Below are positions 10,609 through 16,585 of a stretch of DNA of 32,435 nucleotides, piece after piece. Both the position numbers and the translations under genes were made by a program. Positions within the stretch are counted from its first letter, which is position 1, and each line of letters starts with the position of its first letter. The notes under the pieces are model-generated. The model was not told the origin of the DNA, ran no database searches, and was given only the letters and a program-made list of their open reading frames with translations. This DNA comes from Burkholderia ambifaria (lineage in GTDB: Bacteria; Pseudomonadota; Gammaproteobacteria; Burkholderiales; Burkholderiaceae), in NCBI RefSeq assembly GCF_001443045.1, contig NZ_LKPJ01000051.1, positions 1 to 32,435 on the forward strand, in the 5' to 3' direction.

Positions 10609-11424
10609 TCAGGCCGCCGTGCTGTCCTGCGGCGCCACGGCCACCGATGCCTCGCTCGTCAGCATCAGGAACGTGAACGTTTCGCGCAGGTACAGGCGGA
10701 CGGCCTTGTCGGTGTGGCTCGTATAGCCGATCGAGACGTCTTCCCCGAGGTGCAGCTCGTAATCGCCGCCGCGCGTGGACAGCACGCAGCCGCCGCTGAT
10801 CGCCGGCGCCCAGATGATCTCGCCGCTGACGATGCGCTTGATGTGGCCGAGCACCGGATAGCCCTGGTCGCGCGCTTCGCTGAGCGCCGTATAGGCGTCC
10901 GAACCGAGCACGACCGAGTACGGGCCGTCGACGCCGGCGAGCCGCAGCGCTTCCAGCGCATCGCTGATTGCGTCCGGGTACGCGCTGACGTCGGTCGGCA
11001 GCGTGAGCTTGCGGTTCGACGTGCCCTCGCGGATGCCGACGATGCCCGCGGCCTGATAGCCGTCGAAGATCGCGCCGTCTTCGGCGAACGCGAGGCGCTG
11101 CGCGGCATCCTTCGCAGGCTGCCAGTCGGCGTCGCGCGCACCACGCTCGACGCTGTCGATCGCATCGCGGCTCAGCTCGAACGGTACCGTCAGCTCGACG
11201 ATCGTGCGCACTTCGCGCAGCCGCGCGCTCACCTGCTCGCGCGGCGCGGCAACCTCGCGCTGATGCCCGGTGCCGACGGCCGACAACTCGGGGCCGGCCG
11301 GGCCTTCGACGTCGACCACGCGGCGCCCGGCCACCGAGCGCTTGAACGTGCGTGCGACTTCTTCCTCGATCTGCTCCCAGGCGGACGACGAAATCGGCGC
11401 GAGTTCGCGGTGCAGGTTATTCAT
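10609..11424 (-). CDS. Family 1 encapsulin shell protein
   Basis: The 271-aa protein has the length and sequence signature of HK97-fold encapsulins (linocin M18-like, about 265-270 aa). The N-terminal arm is MNNLHRELAPISSSAWEQIE, with a RTFKRSVAGRRVVDVEGP strand after it. An E-loop region with a REVRTIVELTVPFELSR beta-strand follows, then an A-domain with GIVGIREGT and the C-terminal YLRETFTFLML motif. Sixty (T=1) copies typically assemble into a ~24-nm protein cage in the cytoplasm, enclosing cargo that bears a C-terminal targeting peptide. The start overlaps the DyP peroxidase 3' end by 8 nt, and AAGGA lies ~10 bases upstream inside that gene, so translation is coupled. The upstream peroxidase ends in a typical cargo tag, which fixes shell and cargo as one system. 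Confidence 0.93.
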   Translation of the reverse strand: MNNLHRELAPISSSAWEQIEEEVARTFKRSVAGRRVVDVEGPAGPELSAVGTGHQREVAAPREQVSARLREVRTIVELTVPFELSRDAIDSVERGARDADWQPAKDAAQRLAFAEDGAIFDGYQAAGIVGIREGTSNRKLTLPTDVSAYPDAISDALEALRLAGVDGPYSVVLGSDAYTALSEARDQGYPVLGHIKRIVSGEIIWAPAISGGCVLSTRGGDYELHLGEDVSIGYTSHTDKAVRLYLRETFTFLMLTSEASVAVAPQDSTAA

Positions 11425-12493
11425 AGGCTTTGGTTCCTTTCAGCGATCCGATGTTCAGCGAGCCGTCACGACGCGACTCGGGCGATGAGGGGGCCGGCTG
11501 CGCGGCGGCGGCGGTGGCGTCGGCCGGTACCGTGCGATCGGCGAGCGCTTCGAGCAGGTCGGCCGACGGCACGAAGAACAGCGACCCGGTGACCGCGCGG
11601 CTGTAATCGAGCAACCGGTCGTAGTTGCCGGGCGGGCGGCCGACGAACATGTTCTCGAGCATCTGCTCGATCGGCGCCGGCGAACGCGCGTAGCCGATGA
11701 AATAGGTGCCGAATTCGCTGGAGCCGGGGCGCCCGAACGGCATGTTGTCGCGCAGGATCTTCACTTCCTGGCCGTTTTCGTCGAGCGTGGTCAGCGAGCT
11801 GTGCGAGCACGACGGCTTCACGTCCGGCGCGAGCTCGATGTCGGACAATTTGGTGCGCCCGATGATGCGCTCCTGCGTCTCGACCGCGAGCGCGTTCCAG
11901 CCGGCCATGTCGTGCAGGTACTTCTGCACGATCACGTAGCTGCCGCCGGCGAATTCGGCGTCCTCGTCGCCGATTACCGTGAAGTCGACTGCCTCGCGGC
12001 CTTCCGGGTTCTCGGTGCCGTCGACGAAGCCGATCATCGCGCGCTGGTCGAAATTGCGGAAGCCGTGCACCTCGTCGACGACCGTGACCGCGTCGCCGAG
12101 CGCGCCGAGCAGTTGCGTGGCGAGTTCGAAGCACAGGTCCATCGCGTCGGCGCGGATGTGCAGCAGGATGTCGCCCGGCGTCGCGACGGCGACACGCTGG
12201 CCGGCGCCGAATTCGCGAAACGGATGCAGCGACGCGGGACGCGGATCGCCGAACAGCGCATCCCACGCGTCGGCGCCGAAGCCGCATACGCAGGACAGGT
12301 TGCCGCCCGGCACGCGCTTGCCGACCGAGCGCACGAGCGCGGCGATGTCGCCGCACCATGAGCGAATCGTGTCGGCGTGATCGGCGCCGGGATTGATCGT
12401 CGCCACGAGGAAGATCACGCTGCGCGTGATCGGGCTGTGAACGGCCTGGGAAAGCGGGGGACGGGTTTGCATCGCGGCCTGCCGGTCAGTCAT
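11417..12493 (-). CDS. DyP-type heme peroxidase, encapsulin cargo
   Basis: The 358-aa dye-decolorising peroxidase has GFVDGTEN (GxxDG) with catalytic Asp158; the proximal heme His is probably His231 (SCSHSSL). Distal Arg248 and Asn250 in RDNMPFG correspond to the Arg/Asn pair of DypB-type enzymes, followed by EFGTYFIGYAR. There is no Tat or Sec signal. After ~20 residues of Ala/Pro-rich linker the protein ends in SLNIGSLKG (345-353) plus seven residues: the family 1 encapsulin loading-peptide pattern. It is therefore packaged inside the shell encoded by the overlapping next gene. ATG 12493 lacks a strong ribosome binding site; a 22-codon upstream ORF overlaps it by 8 nt, so coupled initiation is plausible. 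Met8 is an alternative start. Known DyP cargoes reduce H2O2 with unsettled natural donors, in oxidative stress. Confidence 0.92.
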   Translation of the reverse strand: MTDRQAAMQTRPPLSQAVHSPITRSVIFLVATINPGADHADTIRSWCGDIAALVRSVGKRVPGGNLSCVCGFGADAWDALFGDPRPASLHPFREFGAGQRVAVATPGDILLHIRADAMDLCFELATQLLGALGDAVTVVDEVHGFRNFDQRAMIGFVDGTENPEGREAVDFTVIGDEDAEFAGGSYVIVQKYLHDMAGWNALAVETQERIIGRTKLSDIELAPDVKPSCSHSSLTTLDENGQEVKILRDNMPFGRPGSSEFGTYFIGYARSPAPIEQMLENMFVGRPPGNYDRLLDYSRAVTGSLFFVPSADLLEALADRTVPADATAAAAQPAPSSPESRRDGSLNIGSLKGTKAYE

Positions 12494-12554
12494 GTCGGGA
12501 CGGACGGGCCGCGGATGCCGCGGCGCGCGAAGACGAACGGTTGGACTGTGTCAT
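12486..12554 (-). CDS. 22-aa upstream ORF overlapping the DyP start (leader peptide candidate)
   Basis: ATG at 12554-12552 is preceded by an A/G-rich AAAGAGAA element ~7 bases upstream. The frame encodes 22 residues, Ser/Arg/Ala-rich, and stops at TGA 12488-12486, eight bases inside the peroxidase gene (start 12493). The overlap, together with the weak ribosome binding site of the peroxidase, suggests translational coupling. The peptide shows no run of a single regulatory amino acid except Ser/Ala/Arg clusters. It may be a fortuitous frame in G+C-rich DNA. Confidence 0.4.
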   Translation of the reverse strand: MTQSNRSSSRAAASAARPSRHD

Positions 12555-12588
12555 GCGACTGTTCTCTTTGTGACATGCGGATGAAGGA

Positions 12589-12653
12589 CGTTGCGCGAGC
12601 ATCGCGCAACGGGCCGCAGCGGCGGCGGGCTGCCGCTGCGGGCGCGCAACGGG
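12589..12653 (-). promoter_or_regulatory. Leader with mutually exclusive hairpins upstream of the encapsulin operon
   Basis: Two adjacent perfect inverted repeats occur: CGTTGCGCGA (12589-12598) with TCGCGCAACG (12602-12611), 10-bp arms and 3-nt loop; and CCGCAGCGGC (12614-12623) with GCCGCTGCGG (12632-12641), 10-bp arms and 8-nt loop. An 11-bp direct repeat, CGCGCAACGGG, occurs at 12603-12613 and at 12643-12653, exactly 40 bp apart. In the minus-strand transcript the last arm can therefore pair either with its neighbour or with the distal copy, enclosing the other hairpin. This is attenuator-like architecture. The 12589-12611 dyad could instead be a protein operator. Confidence 0.55.
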
Positions 12654-12724
12654 CGGCGGACAGGGTGGCCGCGCGTTCGCCCGGCGCGTGACCCTTGCGC
12701 ACCGCGTAACGTCGTCGAGCATGC

Positions 12725-12753
12725 AATCTAGCAGCTTCGGCGGGTCTTTGGAA
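12725..12753 (-). promoter_or_regulatory. Extended -10 promoter of the DyP-encapsulin operon
   Basis: On the minus strand TTCCAA (12753-12748), 17 bp, then TAGATT (12730-12725) preceded by TG with one base between (TGCTAGATT), an extended -10 element that compensates for the weak -35. The predicted start near 12718 gives a ~225-nt leader that contains both hairpins and the 22-aa ORF. Confidence 0.5.
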
Positions 12754-12850
12754 CACGTATCGACAATCTGTCATTTGAATGGGTTGATCGGGGTCCGATT
12801 TTGCGTCGCGCGCCTGTAGCTGTACTCCTGAAGCCCGCGGCGCTGTGCTC

Positions 12851-12879
12851 TTGAGCGGGCGTGACGCGTGCAGTAGATT
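12851..12879 (+). promoter_or_regulatory. Sigma-70-like promoter of the HTH-only LysR gene
   Basis: TTGAGC (12851-12856), a 17-bp spacer and TAGATT (12874-12879): 4/6 matches to each consensus hexamer, ~30 nt before the start codon. It is divergent from the encapsulin operon promoter about 100 bp away. Confidence 0.5.
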
Positions 12880-12910
12880 AGGTTCGCTCCGAGCGCCGAC
12901 GAGGACCATC

Positions 12911-13285
12911 ATGATGAACCTGTTGGAAGCGATGCGTATTTTCGTTGCGGTGGTCGAGCACGGCGGGCTGTCCGGCGCGGCGGCCGAACTGAAGCTCGGC
13001 GACGCGCAGGTGAGTGAGCGGCTCGACTGCCTCGAACGGTATCTCGGCTGCCGGCTGTTGCTGGATCGCGCGGGCGACGGCGTGGCGTGCACCGATGCCG
13101 GCGTCGCGTTCCACCAGTGCTGCCGGCGGACGCTGTCCGCGGTCGCGCAGGCCACCACCGCAGCCGGTGCGCGCGCAACCGTTCCCGATGCGCACGCCGC
13201 GGGTTTCCCGCCGCCCGATACCATCCGTCGCGTCGACGCAGCGTCGAGCGCGACACATACGTCATTGCACCGGTCATCGCCTTGA
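12911..13285 (+). CDS. HTH-only LysR-like regulator (effector domain missing)
   Basis: 124 aa. Residues 1-75 match the LysR-type winged HTH (LLEAMRIFVAVVEHGGLSGAAAELKLGDAQVSERLDCLE is cut here into LLEAMRIFVAVVEHGG and AAAELKLGDAQVSERLDCLE, then RLLLDRAGDGVACTDAG), with GAGGA before ATG 12911/12914. Normal LysR regulators are ~300 aa; here the ~200-residue substrate-binding domain is absent and the frame continues only ~50 unstructured residues. It stops at 13283-13285, exactly where the PsiE-like frame begins. Either a decayed regulator or a stand-alone DNA-binding protein. Being divergent from the encapsulin operon, it is a candidate regulator of that operon. A truncated LysR could still dimerise through its linker helix, but would not sense a ligand in the usual way. 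Confidence 0.7.
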   Translation: MMNLLEAMRIFVAVVEHGGLSGAAAELKLGDAQVSERLDCLERYLGCRLLLDRAGDGVACTDAGVAFHQCCRRTLSAVAQATTAAGARATVPDAHAAGFPPPDTIRRVDAASSATHTSLHRSSP

Positions 13286-13734
13286 ATACGTCTACTGCAT
13301 CCGCCGATACGGCCGCCGAGCGCATCCGCCGCCGCTTCGGACACTTCCTCCATGCGGCCGAACTGGCCGGCCTGATCGTGATCGGCCTCGCCACCTCGTT
13401 CGCGATGGTGCAGGAAGCGTGGAAGGTTGTGCTCGCGGGCGAGGTGTCGCTCACCGACCTGCTGCTGATGTTCCTGTACCTGGAAGTGCTCGCGATGGAC
13501 GTGCGATACCTGCGGCTCGGCCGGCTGCCCGTGCGCTTTCCGCTGTTCATCGCGATGACGTCGCTCGCGCGCGACCTGATCCTGCGCGGCGCGACGGATA
13601 GCCCGGAGCGGATGCTGATGACCACGTTCGGGATCGTGCTGCTCGCGGTGGGCGTGCTGATCCTGAGCTTCGGCCAGCATCGTTTTCCGGCGGAAGTCGA
13701 CGATGTCGAGGAGGATGCGCATGCGCGCCGGTAA
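13282..13734 (+). CDS. psiE: PsiE-family inner-membrane protein
   Basis: A 150-aa protein resembling phosphate-starvation-inducible PsiE: four hydrophobic helices (about residues 23-45, 58-77, 88-106 and 118-136) with the conserved FLYLEVLAMDVRYLRLGRLPVRFPLFIAM-type core (seen here as LEVLAMDVRYL and PVRFPLFIAMTSLARDLIL). No ATG fits: the frame lacks Met from 13087 until inside the first helix. The likely start is TTG 13282, which overlaps the LysR-like stop as TTGA, so translation would be coupled to the HTH gene. A weak or absent Shine-Dalgarno sequence supports this. Function in other bacteria is undefined beyond phosphate-regulated expression. Confidence 0.75.
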   Translation: MNTSTASADTAAERIRRRFGHFLHAAELAGLIVIGLATSFAMVQEAWKVVLAGEVSLTDLLLMFLYLEVLAMDVRYLRLGRLPVRFPLFIAMTSLARDLILRGATDSPERMLMTTFGIVLLAVGVLILSFGQHRFPAEVDDVEEDAHARR

Positions 13735-13745
13735 CGTGCGGCCCG

Positions 13746-13800
13746 CACCGCACCGCACCGCACCGCACCGCACCGCGCGGCGCGGCGCGGCGCGGCGCGG
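13746..13800. repeat. Two abutting pentanucleotide arrays
   Basis: Six perfect copies of CACCG (13746-13775) run directly into five perfect copies of CGCGG (13776-13800). They begin 11 nt after the PsiE-like stop and adjoin the nonamer array. The change of unit without a spacer suggests repeated slippage events at one hotspot. Confidence 0.9.
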
Positions 13801-13803
13801 CGA

Positions 13804-14046
13804 CAGGCACGTCAGGAATTTCAGGCATTTCAGGCATTTCAGGCGCTTCAGGCGCTTCAGGCGCTTCAGGCACTTCAGGCACTTCAGGCACTTCAGGCAC
13901 TTCAGGCACTTCAGGCATTTCAGGCACTTCAGGCACTTCAGGCACTTCAGGCACTTCAGGCACTTCAGGCACTTCAGGCACTTCAGGCACTTCAGGCACT
14001 TCAGGCACTTCAGGCATGTCACGCACGTCACGCACGTCACGCACGT
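13804..14046. repeat. 27-copy 9-bp minisatellite (CAGGCACTT type)
   Basis: There are 27 contiguous 9-bp units without any indel. The core variant CAGGCACTT fills units 8-12 and 14-23, interrupted by one CAGGCATTT (unit 13). The left edge carries CAGGCACGT, CAGGAATTT, two CAGGCATTT and three CAGGCGCTT; the right edge carries CAGGCATGT and three CACGCACGT. Divergent edges with a homogenised core are typical of arrays that expand in the middle. Because the unit is three codons long, all six frames stay open (RHF or PEV-type tripeptide repeats), but none has a credible start. The array lies between psiE-like and DUF1269-like genes. Confidence 0.95.
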
Positions 14047-14154
14047 GTATCGAACCCACGGATATCGGCACGCAACGCGCGCCCGGTCCGAACCGTCCGC
14101 GGATGATCGTCGACTGGCGGCGCGCGCGCGGATCATCAACAGGAGAGGTGTCGA

Positions 14155-14610
14155 ATGACCAGGCAACTGATCGTCGCCGTATTCGGCAGCGTCGAAACGG
14201 CCCGTCGGGCCGCGAACGATTTCGAGGCGCTGTCGGACAAGCATGAAGGATTCCACGTCGACAACGGCGTCATCGTCGAGAAGGACGCGGCCGGCCAGCT
14301 CGCCGTGCTCGACGCCGAGTCGCGGCCGTTCAAGGGCGGCCTGATCGGCGCGCTCGCGGGCGGCCTGCTCGGGATGCTCGCCGGGCCGCTCGGCGTGATC
14401 ACCGGCATGGCGGCCGGCGCGGGGGCCGGCATCGTCGCGGACGCAGCCGGCAATGCGCTGCTCGACGGCCAGTTCGTCGAATCGGTCGCGACGCGGCTCG
14501 TGCCCGGCAGCGTCGCGGTCATCGTCCAGGCCGAGGAGGCGACGCCGTTCTCGGTCGACAACATCGTGACGGGATTCGGCGGCAAGATCGTGCGCCACCC
14601 GCTCGGTTAG
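14155..14610 (+). CDS. DUF1269-like membrane-associated protein
   Basis: A 151-aa protein with an AGGAGAGG ribosome binding site seven to ten bases before ATG. The N-terminal alpha/beta segment (LIVAVFGSVETARRA) is followed by an acidic stretch. A Gly/Ala-rich hydrophobic hairpin at ~60-98 (GGLIGALAGGLLGMLAGPLG, AAGAGAGIVADAAG) is of the type seen in DUF1269 and glycine-zipper proteins that insert in the inner membrane. The C-terminal part (LVPGSVAVIVQAEE) is the other diagnostic region. Function unknown. The protein encoded at 20294-20755 looks like a diverged relative without the glycine zipper. The upstream repeat block ends ~110 nt before its start. Confidence 0.75.
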   Translation: MTRQLIVAVFGSVETARRAANDFEALSDKHEGFHVDNGVIVEKDAAGQLAVLDAESRPFKGGLIGALAGGLLGMLAGPLGVITGMAAGAGAGIVADAAGNALLDGQFVESVATRLVPGSVAVIVQAEEATPFSVDNIVTGFGGKIVRHPLG

Positions 14611-14627
14611 GCATCCAGCGCTCGCAC

Positions 14628-14669
14628 CCGACGCGACTCGGCGATCGGCTATTGCGCGAATCGCGTCGG
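14628..14669 (+). terminator. Hairpin after the DUF1269-like gene
   Basis: A perfect 9-bp inverted repeat, CCGACGCGA (14628-14636) and TCGCGTCGG (14661-14669), with a 24-nt loop, begins 17 nt after the stop. There is no T-run, and the long loop makes it only a moderate terminator candidate. Confidence 0.4.
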
Positions 14670-14910
14670 CGCCGCGCATCGCGACGCACGTACCTGCATT
14701 GCGCGTTCGCGAGCCGCAGACAATCAGAATTGCCGAGTGTCGGTGCGCATGAACTCGCGCGCGAACGCCACCGTGCGTTTGCATCGTGCCGTTGCGCGGC
14801 GACGATCCGCGTCACGACCGCATGTGCGCGGCGGCACGGATCGCACGGGACGCGGCTGCATGCCACGACCCTCCCATCTGTTCACCACACCCGCGCGATT
14901 TGACGTTTGA

Positions 14911-14944
14911 TCGCCAAACTGTCACTTACATTCGCCGAATTGAC
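14911..14944 (+). promoter_or_regulatory. Direct-repeat operator candidate of the MocR regulator
   Basis: TCGCCAAACTGTC (14911-14923) and TCGCCGAATTGAC (14932-14944) match at 10 of 13 positions and start exactly 21 bp apart, two helical turns. They lie ~180-215 nt upstream of the regulator in the only A+T-rich part of the gap. MocR-type regulators commonly bind direct repeats in their own or divergent promoters, so this is a plausible autoregulatory site. Confidence 0.4.
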
Positions 14945-15125
14945 GCAGTAGGATGCCGATCCTCGTCATGATGGATTTCGCATTGCTATCCGCCTTCAAT
15001 TTCGGTAACGGCCGACGTTCGCACCAGGACACCCGCCACCGGGCTCGGCTATCCGGCTTCGCGCATCGGCGCGGCACGCGCGCACACGCGTCGCAGGCTG
15101 GTTCACCGCAGGCGGGGCGAGGCGG

Positions 15126-16550
15126 ATGAAGCTCTACGAGAAATTCGCGAACGACATAGAGAGACTCATCCGGCAACGCGTGTATCGACATGGCGATCGT
15201 GTGCCGTCGGTACGGCAGGCGAGCCAGCAGCACCGGATCAGCATCACGACCGTGCTGCACGCATACCTGCTGCTCGAAAGCCGCGGGCTGCTGGAAAGCC
15301 GCCCGCAGTCGGGCTACTTCGTGAACCTGCGCAACGACGACGGCCACGCGCCGGTGCGTGAGCTGCGGCCGTCGAAGCCGATCGCGATCTCGTCGTCGGT
15401 CGACGTGAGCCGGCTCGTGCTGTCGACACTGCGCTCGATCGGCACCGACGACGCGGTGCCGCTCGGCTCGCCGTATCCGGACCCGAGCCTGTTTCCGTTC
15501 GAGAAGCTGAACCGCTACGCGTATGCGGCCGGCCGCGACAAGTCGCTGTGGGGGGTGACGGACGGGCTGCCGCCGGGCCATCCGCGGCTGATCCGGCAGA
15601 TCGCGCGACGCTACCTGGAAAACGGGATGTCGGTCGATCCGAACGAGATCATCGTGACGGTCGGCGCGACGGAGGCGATCAATCTGTGCCTGCAGGCGGT
15701 CGCGAAACCGGGCGACACGATCGCGGTGGAATCGCCGACGTTCTACGCGATGCTGCACGCGATCGAGCGGATGGGGATGAAGGCGATCGAGGTCGCGACG
15801 CATCCGGAATACGGCATCGACATCGCGGCGCTGGCGGCAATTGCGAAGTCGCAGCCGATCGCCGCATGCATGGTGATGCCGAACTTCCAGAACCCGCTCG
15901 GCTTCCAGATGCCGGACGAGCGCAAGCGCGAACTGGTTGAATTCGCAACGAAGGCCGACATGCCTGTGATCGAGAACGGCGTGTACAACGAACTGTATTT
16001 CGGCAATGCGCACCCGAGCGCGCTGAAAGCGTTCGACCGCAACGGGATCGTGCTGCACTGCGCGTCGTTCTCGAAGAGCCTGACGGCGGCCTACCGAATC
16101 GGCTGGGCATTGCCGGGCCGCTATCGCGAACAGGTCGAGAAGCTGAAGTTCCTGAACACGCTGGCGACGCCGTCGCTGCCGCAGCTCGCGATCGCCGAGT
16201 TTCTCGAGCGAGACGGCTACGAACATCACCTGCGGCGAATCCGCAAGGCGTATGCGCAGCAGGCGAACCTGATGCGCGCGATGGTGTCGCGGTTTTTCCC
16301 GGAAGGCACGCGCATCTCGAGCCCGGCGGGCGGGTACGTATTGTGGGTCGAGTTGCCGGTGCAGGTCGATGCGATGCGGCTGTACCAGCTCGCGCTGGAG
16401 CAGGGGATCACGATCGGCCCCGGCTACATGTTCTCGATCGCGGACACCTACCGGAACTTCATCCGGCTGAACTACAGCAGCCCGTGGTCGCCGGAGATCG
16501 AGCGGGCGATCGTCACGGTCGGCAAGCTCGCGACGGCCTGCATGGACTGA
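15126..16550 (+). CDS. MocR-family (GntR-HTH/aminotransferase) transcriptional regulator
   Basis: 474 aa. The N-terminal winged HTH of the GntR type spans ~1-68 (RVPSVRQASQQHRISITTVLHAY, seen as RVPSVRQASQ and ISITTVLHAYLLLESRGLLE). A linker and a fold-type I aminotransferase domain (~110-470) follow. Visible PLP residues: Lys317 in ASFSKSLTA (Schiff-base lysine), NPLG at 256-259, and Tyr287. The family motif expected as E-D-D-V-Y reads E283-N284-G285-V286-Y287, so the Asp that contacts the PLP ring nitrogen is Asn. The protein may bind PLP but be a poor catalyst. It is convergent with formate dehydrogenase (35 nt between stops), so its target is not obvious from layout; autoregulation through the upstream direct repeat is possible. 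GGCGAGGCGG precedes the start. Confidence 0.88.
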   Translation: MKLYEKFANDIERLIRQRVYRHGDRVPSVRQASQQHRISITTVLHAYLLLESRGLLESRPQSGYFVNLRNDDGHAPVRELRPSKPIAISSSVDVSRLVLSTLRSIGTDDAVPLGSPYPDPSLFPFEKLNRYAYAAGRDKSLWGVTDGLPPGHPRLIRQIARRYLENGMSVDPNEIIVTVGATEAINLCLQAVAKPGDTIAVESPTFYAMLHAIERMGMKAIEVATHPEYGIDIAALAAIAKSQPIAACMVMPNFQNPLGFQMPDERKRELVEFATKADMPVIENGVYNELYFGNAHPSALKAFDRNGIVLHCASFSKSLTAAYRIGWALPGRYREQVEKLKFLNTLATPSLPQLAIAEFLERDGYEHHLRRIRKAYAQQANLMRAMVSRFFPEGTRISSPAGGYVLWVELPVQVDAMRLYQLALEQGITIGPGYMFSIADTYRNFIRLNYSSPWSPEIERAIVTVGKLATACMD

Positions 16551-16585
16551 CGGCGCGGCGGTGCATCGCGTGCCGTCTCGTCAGG

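Larger units (their letters stand above)
14611..15125. other. 515-nt region upstream of the MocR regulator
   Basis: It contains a hairpin after the DUF1269-like gene (14628-14669) and, nearer the regulator, an A+T-richer segment with TTGACG (14900-14905) and a 21-bp-spaced direct repeat (14911-14944). The rest has no supported gene. Confidence 0.5.

Noticed and set aside
13804..14046. CRISPR-like periodic repeat
   Set aside because: Units are 9 bp with no unique spacers and no cas genes nearby, so it is a minisatellite.
13547..14071. Minus-strand frame coding a (P-E-V)n tripeptide-repeat protein, and a plus-strand (R-H-F)n frame over the same block
   Set aside because: A 9-bp unit keeps every frame open. 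No ribosome site or conserved start is present and the frames run into antisense of the PsiE-like gene.
12490..14784. 764-codon minus-strand frame with (C-L-K)n repeats
   Set aside because: Passes through the minisatellite and antisense of two real genes; no domain.
14922..16229. 435-codon minus-strand frame
   Set aside because: Antisense of the MocR regulator; Arg-rich with no domain.
16549..16577. Terminator between the MocR and fdh stops
   Set aside because: Only a 6-bp stem (GACGGC/GCCGTC) with a 17-nt loop, too weak in this G+C-rich background.
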